A stretch of 12,874 bases of DNA from Oscillospiraceae bacterium (GTDB taxonomy: Bacteria; Bacillota; Clostridia; Oscillospirales; Ruminococcaceae): positions 1 through 12,874 of the forward strand of contig JAHHUA010000040.1 in NCBI GenBank assembly GCA_020024235.1, read 5' to 3'. Positions 1-6,384 of the stretch are shown here, one piece after another (the stretch's first letter is position 1; the number at the start of each line of letters is the position of its first letter). The translations under genes and the position numbers were made by a program. Below the pieces are notes generated by a model. That model was not told the DNA's origin and did not search any database. It saw nothing but the letters and a program-made list of their open reading frames with translations.

Positions 1-73
<73 letters not shown>

Positions 74-77
74 ATAT

Positions 78-103
78 ATAAGGCATTCTCTTGAGTGCCT
101 TAT
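78..103 (-). repeat. Inverted repeat in the tRNA-fMet leader
   Basis: ATAAGGCA and TGCCTTAT form perfect 8-base arms around a 10-base loop. The repeat ends four bases before the tRNA 5' end and spans the predicted transcription start. Only about four or five of the stem pairs would therefore be present in the RNA. It lacks a T-tract, so it does not look like a terminator. It may be a 5' leader hairpin on the tRNA precursor or a DNA site over the start point; the sequence alone does not decide. Confidence 0.5.
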
Positions 104-104
104 C

Positions 105-133
105 AGTATATCATAGTTTAAACTATTTGTCAA
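105..133 (-). promoter_or_regulatory. Sigma-A promoter of tRNA-fMet
   Basis: On the minus strand a consensus -35 box TTGACA (128-133) is followed by a 17-base spacer and a -10 box TATACT (105-110). The -10 is extended by an upstream TG (TGATATACT). The expected start is near 98, about 25 bases before the tRNA 5' end. This is the best promoter match in the window, as expected for a stable RNA gene. The spacer contains the perfect 14-base palindrome ATAGTTTAAACTAT (113-126). Confidence 0.9.
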
Positions 134-157
134 TACTTTTTTAGATATTTTTAAAAT

Positions 158-1420
158 TTATTTATCCTTATTAAAAAATGACATCAAAACATTAAAATAA
201 TCATCATCTTCTTCGTTTGCTTTCCAAGAAGGTTCAGATGGTTGTTTTAATTCAGCTATTTCAGGTTTAAAAGGGAGCTCTGGCTCTTTTTTTTTCTCCT
301 CTTCAACAGGCTGTGGAACAGTTTCTTCCTCAATGTGTTCTTCTTTTACAGCCACTGAGGGAACAATGGGTTTATAGCCGGAAACAGTTTCATTAGCCTT
401 TACGGGAGCTTTAAATGTATACTCCGGGATGTCAAAAGCGTCTGTTTTTTCTCTGGTTTCAAAGTCTGTAGCAATAACAGTTACTCTCATGGTATCGCCA
501 AGGCTTTCGTCATATGTAGTACCCCATTTAAGTCTTACACCCTCACTGAGCAGAGATTTAACAAGTGTAGATGCTTTCTTAATTTCCTTAATACCAACGC
601 CTTCTGAAACAGTAATATTAAGAATTGCGCGTCTTGCACCGTCGATTTTTCCTTCCAATAACGGAGATGCTACAGCAGCTTGAGCAGCAACAATAGCTCT
701 GTCCTTACCTTGAGCCTCACCTACACCCATATGAGCATAGCCTGCGTCTTTCATTACAGAAGTAATATCTGCAAAGTCAAGGTTAACCTCACCTTTAATT
801 TGGATAAGGTCGGAAATACTTTGAACACCACGGCTTAAAACATTATCTGCCAAAGCAAAAGCTTCAGCAAGAGTTATATCTTCATCCTCATCATCATCCG
901 GCAAAAGTCTTTCATTAGGAATAACCAGCAGGGAGTCAACATGTTCTTTTAGTTTTTCAATTCCTTTTTCAGCCAAAGCCATTTTAGATGCACCCTCAAA
1001 TTCAAAGGGCTTAGTTACTACAGCCACAGTCAAAATTCCCATATCATGAGCAAGCTTAGCTACAACGGGAGATGCACCTGTCCCTGTACCGCCACCCATA
1101 CCTGTTGCAATAAATACCATATCGGCACCTTTAAGTATGGACTGAATTTCCTCACGGCTTTCTTCAGCAGCCTCCTGACCTTTTGCAGGATCACCGCCGG
1201 CACCTGTTCCCCTGGTAAGTTTTTCTCCGATTTGAAGTTTATTAGGTGCTGCTGCACCTTCAAGAACCTGTTTATCTGTATTTACAACAATAAATTCAAC
1301 TTCTCTGATACCGTCTGCCATCATGCGGTTGACAGCATTTCCGCCGCCTCCGCCTACACCTACCACTTTTATACAAACCCCTTCGGTTTGTTCTTTATCA
1401 ATATTAAAATTCATTTGCAT
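158..1420 (-). CDS. ftsZ: Cell division GTPase FtsZ
   Basis: FtsZ is the tubulin-like GTPase that polymerises into the cytoplasmic Z-ring and recruits the division machinery. The 420-residue protein shows the N-terminal nucleotide-binding glycine stretch (residues 21-28), the tubulin signature GGGTGTG (109-115) and the T7 loop NLDFAD (213-218), which supplies catalytic aspartates to the neighbouring subunit. An acidic, proline-rich linker follows from about residue 330. ATG at 1420 is preceded at 8 bases by AGGGGG (1429-1434); a second ATG six bases in is less well spaced. Two things are unusual. Residues 175-181 are a solid acidic run (DDDEDED) just before the central helix. The extreme C-terminus (DYFNVLMSFFNKDK) lacks the proline and the FLR of the usual DIPxFLR-like peptide. 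The gene lies 192 bases after divIB, with candidate promoters of its own, and no ftsA is nearby. The identification is certain. Confidence 0.99.
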   Translation of the reverse strand: MQMNFNIDKEQTEGVCIKVVGVGGGGGNAVNRMMADGIREVEFIVVNTDKQVLEGAAAPNKLQIGEKLTRGTGAGGDPAKGQEAAEESREEIQSILKGADMVFIATGMGGGTGTGASPVVAKLAHDMGILTVAVVTKPFEFEGASKMALAEKGIEKLKEHVDSLLVIPNERLLPDDDEDEDITLAEAFALADNVLSRGVQSISDLIQIKGEVNLDFADITSVMKDAGYAHMGVGEAQGKDRAIVAAQAAVASPLLEGKIDGARRAILNITVSEGVGIKEIKKASTLVKSLLSEGVRLKWGTTYDESLGDTMRVTVIATDFETREKTDAFDIPEYTFKAPVKANETVSGYKPIVPSVAVKEEHIEEETVPQPVEEEKKKEPELPFKPEIAELKQPSEPSWKANEEDDDYFNVLMSFFNKDK

Positions 1421-1427
1421 TATCCAT

Positions 1428-1434
1428 TCCCCCT
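1428..1434 (-). promoter_or_regulatory. Ribosome binding site of ftsZ
   Basis: The minus strand reads AGGGGGA, with 8 bases between AGGGGG and the ATG at 1420. The next in-frame ATG (1414) would be 14 bases away, so this site favours the upstream start. Confidence 0.75.
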
Positions 1435-1453
1435 AAGCATAAGTTTGTACTTA

Positions 1454-1487
1454 GGTGTTTTACACCACATTATACTAACAATACTAA
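1454..1487 (-). promoter_or_regulatory. Candidate ftsZ-proximal promoter with repeats
   Basis: A perfect -10 hexamer TATAAT lies at 1469-1474, about 50 bases upstream of the ftsZ start. No good -35 box is found 16 to 18 bases upstream. The -10 is embedded in two tandem copies of TTAGTAT nine bases apart (about 1473-1488). It is followed by the inverted repeat GGTGT-AAA-ACACC (1454-1466), which would cover the predicted start point. A further ATGTGGT repeat occurs at 1464-1470 and 1491-1497. A weak -35 with extra repeats could mean an activator-dependent or repressed promoter, but this is inference. Confidence 0.4.
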
Positions 1488-1581
1488 TTTACCACATTTT
1501 TATAAATTAATCAAGAGATTATTATTTCTTTTTTCAATATACTCTGCTTAAAATACATATATCTTCAGGTTAAATTTTTTT

Positions 1582-1611
1582 ATTGTATTTTTTCTTATCA
1601 CTGCTTTCCAA
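1582..1611 (-). promoter_or_regulatory. Candidate upstream promoter for ftsZ
   Basis: TTGGAA (1606-1611) and TACAAT (1582-1587) are separated by 18 bases on the minus strand. The -35 begins two bases after the divIB stop codon. The match is 4 of 6 at -35 and 5 of 6 at -10, which is acceptable for sigma-A but not strong in such AT-rich DNA. No intrinsic terminator is visible between divIB and ftsZ, so readthrough from the upstream operon is also possible. Confidence 0.35.
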
Positions 1612-1612
1612 T

Positions 1613-2710
1613 TTAATTTGTTTCTTGTTTTTCGTTCTCTGTTGACTTTGATATTTCTTCTTTTTTCTCCTGTGTTTCAGGCGGCTCATTGTTTATCATT
1701 TCTGGTATTTGATAGTTATCATAATAATTTTCATCTTCATTTATAAGACTGTCAATATCCATTTCTCTTACTCTGAGCTGCTTTGGAATTGTGGCATCAA
1801 TCACTCCTTCAAAATTTGTATCTTCATTATATTCTTCTATATGTTTTACGAAATTTAGTTTATATTCCAGATTGTCTTCACTTCCCAAAAGTATTAAAAG
1901 ACGATCCTGATAAACTATTTTCATATTAAGTCTGTCTGTTATATCTATTTTTGTAACTCCCACAAAATCAGTTTTTTCAAAGGCTGCTAAAAGACTGCTG
2001 AGCATTCCCAGTGTTTCACTGTTTTCCTTTGAGATATAATCACCCGGCTGAAAACCGTAAATATCATCAGATGTTTCATTTGCACCCATAAACGGACTTA
2101 TATTTTGACTTTCCTCATCATTTGATTCACTATTTTCCTGACTTGCTTCCTGACTGCTGGATTGTTTATTTTCCTCATCATTTTGTTGGGAATTTTCATC
2201 AGATATTTCATCAGATACTGCTTTTACACTTTTTGTTGTGGATTTTATTTTTCCCATACCCATAACAATGGGCATTTTGGTATTTACCAAAACATTGGTT
2301 CTTTCCAAAACTCTGCCGTTTTCACTTATAAGCAAAAAATCATCTTTATCTTTAAACAAAGCATAGGGTTCTGCCTGCTTTATCTGTAAAATAACTGCTG
2401 TAGGAAATGTTATTTTTATATTTACATCCTGTATATATTCATATTTATCTATAAGGTTCTGTTTTATTTTTTTAGGTTTTATTTTGAATAAATTATCACC
2501 CTTTTTTATTTGAGAGCAGGCAATAATTTCTTCATTAGCATATTTATTGTTGCCCGAAACCAAAATATCTTCAATCATAAAATATTTATTTGTTGCCAAG
2601 TAAAATGCCGTGGCAAAAAATAAAGCGAACGCCATAAAAATATATATTCTAAACCCCGATTTTTTCTTTTTTCGGGATTTGGAATTATTTATGGTTCTCT
2701 CTTCTTTCAA
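1613..2710 (-). CDS. divIB: Cell division protein DivIB/FtsQ
   Basis: DivIB (FtsQ) is a bitopic membrane protein that links FtsL/FtsB-type partners and helps control septal wall synthesis by FtsW and the class B PBP. The 365-residue protein has a basic cytoplasmic tail (RKKKK near 13-17), one membrane helix at about 22-40, and a POTRA-like domain at about 44-112 (MIEDILVSGNNKY onward). An FtsQ beta domain and a charged, disordered C-terminal tail after about 320 follow. It is clearly longer than Bacillus DivIB (about 263 residues), mainly because of a Ser/Glu/Asn/Gln-rich insertion at about 163-225 in the extracellular part. The start is TTG at 2710, with GGAG 8 bases upstream inside the last codons of murA. 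The next Met lies inside the membrane helix, so TTG is the only sensible start. Two bases separate it from murA, implying translational coupling. Confidence 0.93.
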   Translation of the reverse strand: MKEERTINNSKSRKKKKSGFRIYIFMAFALFFATAFYLATNKYFMIEDILVSGNNKYANEEIIACSQIKKGDNLFKIKPKKIKQNLIDKYEYIQDVNIKITFPTAVILQIKQAEPYALFKDKDDFLLISENGRVLERTNVLVNTKMPIVMGMGKIKSTTKSVKAVSDEISDENSQQNDEENKQSSSQEASQENSESNDEESQNISPFMGANETSDDIYGFQPGDYISKENSETLGMLSSLLAAFEKTDFVGVTKIDITDRLNMKIVYQDRLLILLGSEDNLEYKLNFVKHIEEYNEDTNFEGVIDATIPKQLRVREMDIDSLINEDENYYDNYQIPEMINNEPPETQEKKEEISKSTENEKQETN

Positions 2711-2712
2711 AG

Positions 2713-3969
2713 TTATCTCTCCCTTTTTATTTCTAATCCCAGGGCTTTTAATTTTCCGTCAAAATTTTCATATCCTCTTTCGATATGACTTATTTCATTT
2801 ACCTGTGTTATTCCTTCTGCATTTAATGCAGCAATACAAATTGCAGCACCACCTCGCAGGTCAGTACATCTTGTAACTGCACCATGTAGACGGGGAACAC
2901 CTGTAACTATAGCTACTTTTCCCTCTGTTTTAATATTAGCTCCCATACGTGTAAGTTCAGCCACATGTTTATATCTGCTTTCAAAAATATTTTCCACAAA
3001 TACCGAAGTTCCCTCGGAAACTGATGCCACTGACATTAAAGGGGACTGCATATCTGTGGGAAATCCGGGATACGGCATGGTTCTTATAAGTTTTGGAGCT
3101 TTGAGATTTTCAGTGCCTTTGATGTAAATTCCATCAGATGAAGATTTTATAAAACATCCCATTTCTTCAAATACAGGTAAAACAGATGTCAAATGTTCCG
3201 CTCTTGCTTTTTTCAGCATTATTTCACCTTTGGTAACTGCAGCAGCACACAGAAATGTAGCTGCTTCCACACGGTCGGAAATCACAGTGTGCTCAGCTTC
3301 TCCGCAAAGCTTTTTTACACCTTCTATATATATTGTACCTGTTTTGTCAATGGAAATTTTTGCACCGCATTTATTTAGAAAATCTGCCAAATCTAAAATT
3401 TCAGGTTCTCTGGCACCATTATAGATAGTGGTATTTCCATCGGCATTTACTGCAGCAATCATTGCATTTTCTGTAGCACCCACGCTGGGAAAGGGAAGAT
3501 TTATAACACAGCCCTTTAATTTGTCTTTAACTTTACATTGTAAATATCCACCTTTTTCCTCTATGGAAACTCCGAACTTTTTCATGGCGGATATATGCAT
3601 ATCAATAGGTCTGGGCCCCAGCTCACAGCCACCGGGATAACTTATTTCAGCACCTTTACACCTGGAAATAACAGCACCCATAAACACAATGGAAGATCTC
3701 ATTTCACGCATTAAATCATCGGGAATATTGTTGTTTACAATATTACTGTTGTCCAAAATGACAGTATTTCCCTCTATTTTATATTTACTGCCCAAATGTT
3801 CCAAAATATTTAATGCAGCATTTACATCGGTAAGTCCGGGGCAGTTATGTATTATGCATTTATTACATAAAACCGATGCTGATAATATAGGCAGAGCTGA
3901 ATTTTTTGCTCCGTTTACAACAATTTCACCCCGGGCTTTTTTGCCGCCTTCTATAATATATTTAGACAT
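2713..3969 (-). CDS. murA: UDP-GlcNAc 1-carboxyvinyltransferase MurA
   Basis: MurA transfers enolpyruvate from PEP to UDP-GlcNAc, the first committed step of peptidoglycan synthesis in the cytoplasm. The 418-residue product has the expected N-terminus (IIEGGKKARGEIVVNGAKNS) with the substrate-binding Lys22-Asn23 pair. The catalytic loop PGGCELGPRP contains Cys115, the residue alkylated by fosfomycin. FPTDMQ around residues 303-308 carries the general-base aspartate, and RGGAA lies near the C-terminus. Length matches the family. The frame stays open to an ATG at 4017, giving 16 more residues. I chose the ATG at 3969 because the family starts M-x-K-x-x-I-x-G-G and AAAGGGTG precedes it. Placement between murG and divIB, where Bacillus has murB, is a clostridial-type arrangement. 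A second murA copy elsewhere is possible, as in many Firmicutes. Confidence 0.97.
   Translation of the reverse strand: MSKYIIEGGKKARGEIVVNGAKNSALPILSASVLCNKCIIHNCPGLTDVNAALNILEHLGSKYKIEGNTVILDNSNIVNNNIPDDLMREMRSSIVFMGAVISRCKGAEISYPGGCELGPRPIDMHISAMKKFGVSIEEKGGYLQCKVKDKLKGCVINLPFPSVGATENAMIAAVNADGNTTIYNGAREPEILDLADFLNKCGAKISIDKTGTIYIEGVKKLCGEAEHTVISDRVEAATFLCAAAVTKGEIMLKKARAEHLTSVLPVFEEMGCFIKSSSDGIYIKGTENLKAPKLIRTMPYPGFPTDMQSPLMSVASVSEGTSVFVENIFESRYKHVAELTRMGANIKTEGKVAIVTGVPRLHGAVTRCTDLRGGAAICIAALNAEGITQVNEISHIERGYENFDGKLKALGLEIKRER
2718..2723 (-). promoter_or_regulatory. Ribosome binding site fixing the TTG start of divIB
   Basis: The minus strand reads GGGAGA, placed 8 bases (from GGAG) before TTG at 2710. 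It overlaps the final Arg-Glu-Arg codons and stop of murA, so translation of the two genes is probably coupled. Confidence 0.7.
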
Positions 3970-4076
3970 ATGATTCACCCTTTGCTTATAAGTCAGAAAA
4001 CTTCTCTGCAAAAGCATACTATGCCTAAATTCATATTTTGGTGAATAAACATTGATTTTTATTTTAAATATGGCTT
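3970..4076 (-). other. 107-base gap between murG and murA
   Basis: This is the only gap of more than 20 bases inside the operon. It holds an 11-base palindrome, GCATAGTATGC (4014-4024). A weak promoter-like pair, TTCACC and TAGTAT, is separated by 18 bases (4 of 6 matches each). The gap also holds the murA ribosome binding site AAAGGGTG. No terminator hairpin with a T-tract is present. An extra internal promoter for murA-divIB is possible but weakly supported. Confidence 0.3.
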
Positions 4077-5198
4077 TTATTTGTTTTTTATAAGCTCTAA
4101 AATATTGTCACTTATTCTCTTGTTGGCATCTAAATATGCCATATCTGAGGCATTTTTCCCAAGTTTCTTCATAATTGCGGGATTTTCCAAAATTTCTTCG
4201 GTGGCTTTAATTATACTTTCATTGGTTAACTCTTTTTCCTCAATTAAATATGCTGCATTTCTGTCTGCCATAACTTTGGCATTATGATATTGGTGATTTT
4301 CCGCTACATTGGGAGAGGGTATTAGAATTGAGGCTTTTCCCGCTGCCTGAATTTCACTTAAAGATATGGCTCCGCTGCGGCTTATCACCAAATCTGCCGC
4401 CGCCATACATTCAGCCATATCATTTATATATTCCCTTATTTCCGTATGATTATTTTTGTAGTTTATGTGTTTATCTTCCAAAAGTTTAAAAAATCCATCA
4501 TATCCTTTTTTTCCGGTGGCATGAATGTGATATATGTCATCTCTGTTGCTGTGCCATTTTATTATATCTGCTACAGCCTCATTTACTTTACCTGCTCCCA
4601 AACTTCCACCGAAAGTGAGAATACATTTCCTGTTTCCCACTCCCAGTTTATTTCTGGCACTTTCACGGTCTGCCATTATTATTTCTTCTCTGACAGGATT
4701 TCCAGTGATTATATACTCACATCCGTCAGGTAAATATTTTTTAGCTTCTTCCACTGCCAAAAGAATTTTATCTGCAAATTTAAAATTAAGCTTATTTGAA
4801 ATTCCCGGATATGCGTTTTGCTCATGTGCTACAGTTTTTATACCCATATCATGAGCTGTTTTCAGTATAGGTGCGGAAACATATCCACCTGTTCCCACTG
4901 CTACATCAGGAGAAAATCGGGAAATTATGGTTTTAGCTCTCTTTTTGCAAGTTAAAAGGCATTTTACTGCCTTTATATTGTGCTTAATATTTCTCAAACA
5001 AATATATCTTTCAAAACCCATAACTTCAATAGGTTCAAAGTCAAATCCCGCTTTTGGCACAAGTCTTGCCTCCATACCGTTGGGATTTCCCGCAAAAAGT
5101 ATTTCGGCGTGGGGATAAAGATTTTTTATATAGTTTGCAACAGCAATAGCGGGATTTATATGCCCGCCTGTACCTCCACAGGCAAATAAAATTTTCAT
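4077..5198 (-). CDS. murG: Lipid II-forming GlcNAc transferase MurG
   Basis: MurG adds GlcNAc from UDP-GlcNAc to lipid I on the inner face of the membrane, giving lipid II. The 373-residue, two-domain GT-B protein shows the N-terminal glycine loop GGTGGHINPA (8-17), VGTGGYVSAP (101-110) and HEQNAYPGISN (125-135). In the C-terminal half are the TGNPVR motif (165-170), GGSLGA (197-202) and the sugar-nucleotide site RSGAISLSEIQAAGKASILIP (about 274-294), followed by ENHQYHNA. The frame extends to an ATG at 5219 inside ftsW. The ATG at 5198 is preferred because AGGAGG sits six bases before it and the family begins right before the glycine loop. One base separates it from ftsW, and the ribosome binding site is formed by the last codons of ftsW, so the two are probably translationally coupled. 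Confidence 0.97.
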   Translation of the reverse strand: MKILFACGGTGGHINPAIAVANYIKNLYPHAEILFAGNPNGMEARLVPKAGFDFEPIEVMGFERYICLRNIKHNIKAVKCLLTCKKRAKTIISRFSPDVAVGTGGYVSAPILKTAHDMGIKTVAHEQNAYPGISNKLNFKFADKILLAVEEAKKYLPDGCEYIITGNPVREEIIMADRESARNKLGVGNRKCILTFGGSLGAGKVNEAVADIIKWHSNRDDIYHIHATGKKGYDGFFKLLEDKHINYKNNHTEIREYINDMAECMAAADLVISRSGAISLSEIQAAGKASILIPSPNVAENHQYHNAKVMADRNAAYLIEEKELTNESIIKATEEILENPAIMKKLGKNASDMAYLDANKRISDNILELIKNK

Positions 5199-5199
5199 A

Positions 5200-6372
5200 T
5201 TATTCCTCCTTATCCTCAATGTTGTTTTCTCTTGATATACTCAGTATTATTCCCATTTGAGCCAGCAACATCATAAGGGAAGTACCTCCATAAGAAAAGA
5301 AAGGCAGAGATATACCTGTATTTGGTATTGTATTTGTTACAACCGCAACATTAAATATAACCTGTATACCCACCTGTGATATAATACCAATACAAAGCAA
5401 ACTTCCAAATCTGTCCTTGCATTTTAAACCTATGGAAAATCCTCTCCATACAAATACCACAAAAAGTGCCAGCAATAAAGTAGCTCCCACAAAACCTATC
5501 TCTTCACAAATTATAGAAAATATAAAGTCGTTTTGAGGTTCGGGCAAATAGAGGTATTTTTGTTTGGAATCCCCTATTCCCACACCCATAAGTCCCCCTG
5601 AACCTATGGCATACAGGGACTGAATTACCTGATAACCTTCATCTTGGGCAGCAGAAAAAGGATTCAGCCAATAGTTTACTCTGGTCATCAATCTGTCCCA
5701 TTTTCCAAGTGCAAATACTGCCAGTGGGAACCCCAAGGCAAGACTTCCGCCAAGCATAAACAAATGACTGACTTTTGTTCCGCCTATAAACATCATTATT
5801 CCGGCTATACAAATTACAATAATTGTAGCTGAAAGGTGAGGTTCCAATATAAGAAGAATACTGTATACACCTGTCAATACCAAAAGAGGAAATACACCCT
5901 TTTTAAAATCTCCCATTTTGTCTTCATTGTCTGTCATATACTTTGCAAAGTAAATTGCAACAGCCAATTTAGCAATTTCGGACGGCTGGAATGTGAGCAA
6001 ATCCTCACCAATGAAAATCCATCTTTTGGCATTGTTAAGTTCTTTCTGTGTAAATACCAAAATCAGCAGCAATATAGATATAATAAGTACTATGTTACTG
6101 AAATTCTTCAATATACGGTAGTCAAATTTAGATACCATAAACATGGCAATTATACCGCCCACTGCGAATATGGACTGTCTTAATATATAGTGAAAACTGT
6201 TTTTATGATAATAATAAGCGTTGGCATAGCTGGCTGAAAAAAGCATCAGCAAACCAATACCTAAAATCGCAAGAAGCAGAAACAAAAAAGTTCCGTCCAC
6301 AGATCCGCCTTTTGAAAAAATATGATATTTAGGCTTGTTTTTAATTTTTTTATTCTTCTTTTTTTCAGCCAA
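5200..6372 (-). CDS. ftsW: SEDS peptidoglycan polymerase FtsW/SpoVE
   Basis: SEDS proteins polymerise lipid II into glycan strands in partnership with a class B PBP. The 390-residue protein has a very basic N-terminal tail (KKKNKKIKNK) and about ten hydrophobic segments. Family motifs include FQPSEIAKLA (128-137), LEPHLSAT (176-183), YLPEPQNDFIFS (275-286, with the catalytic-type Asp282) and NTGISLPFFSYGGTS (351-365). The start is TTG at 6372, with GAGG seven bases upstream; the next Met is inside the first membrane helix. It sits 12 bases after mraY, where many dcw clusters have murD in between, and one base before murG. Sequence alone does not separate the vegetative FtsW role from the sporulation paralogue SpoVE. 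Position beside the only dcw PBP favours the septal synthase. Confidence 0.95.
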   Translation of the reverse strand: MAEKKKNKKIKNKPKYHIFSKGGSVDGTFLFLLLAILGIGLLMLFSASYANAYYYHKNSFHYILRQSIFAVGGIIAMFMVSKFDYRILKNFSNIVLIISILLLILVFTQKELNNAKRWIFIGEDLLTFQPSEIAKLAVAIYFAKYMTDNEDKMGDFKKGVFPLLVLTGVYSILLILEPHLSATIIVICIAGIMMFIGGTKVSHLFMLGGSLALGFPLAVFALGKWDRLMTRVNYWLNPFSAAQDEGYQVIQSLYAIGSGGLMGVGIGDSKQKYLYLPEPQNDFIFSIICEEIGFVGATLLLALFVVFVWRGFSIGLKCKDRFGSLLCIGIISQVGIQVIFNVAVVTNTIPNTGISLPFFSYGGTSLMMLLAQMGIILSISRENNIEDKEE

Positions 6373-6376
6373 AATT

Positions 6377-6383
6377 TCACCTC
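6377..6383 (-). promoter_or_regulatory. Ribosome binding site fixing the TTG start of ftsW
   Basis: The minus strand reads GAGGTGA, seven bases (from GAGG) before TTG at 6372. No in-frame ATG or GTG gives a plausible N-terminus, so the weak TTG codon is used with a good ribosome binding site. Confidence 0.75.
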
Positions 6384-6384
6384 A

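Noticed and set aside
1046..1510. 154-codon plus-strand open frame antisense to ftsZ and its upstream region
   Set aside because: It lies opposite a conserved gene, gives a cysteine- and histidine-rich protein of no family, and lacks a convincing ribosome binding site. The same applies to the other plus-strand frames across the window.
1550..1591. AAAATACA and TGTATTTT arms after divIB as a terminator
   Set aside because: The stem is entirely weak pairs with a loop of about 26 bases and no following T-tract, so it is more likely AT-rich coincidence.
3970..4017. Extension of MurA to the ATG at 4017, adding 16 residues
   Set aside because: The extension does not resemble the MurA N-terminus and has only a weak AGG upstream. 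The ATG at 3969 has AAAGGGTG and the family-typical start.
5199..5219. Extension of MurG to the ATG at 5219, overlapping ftsW
   Set aside because: The ATG at 5198 has AGGAGG at six bases and starts right before the conserved glycine loop. The seven extra residues are charged and unlike the family.
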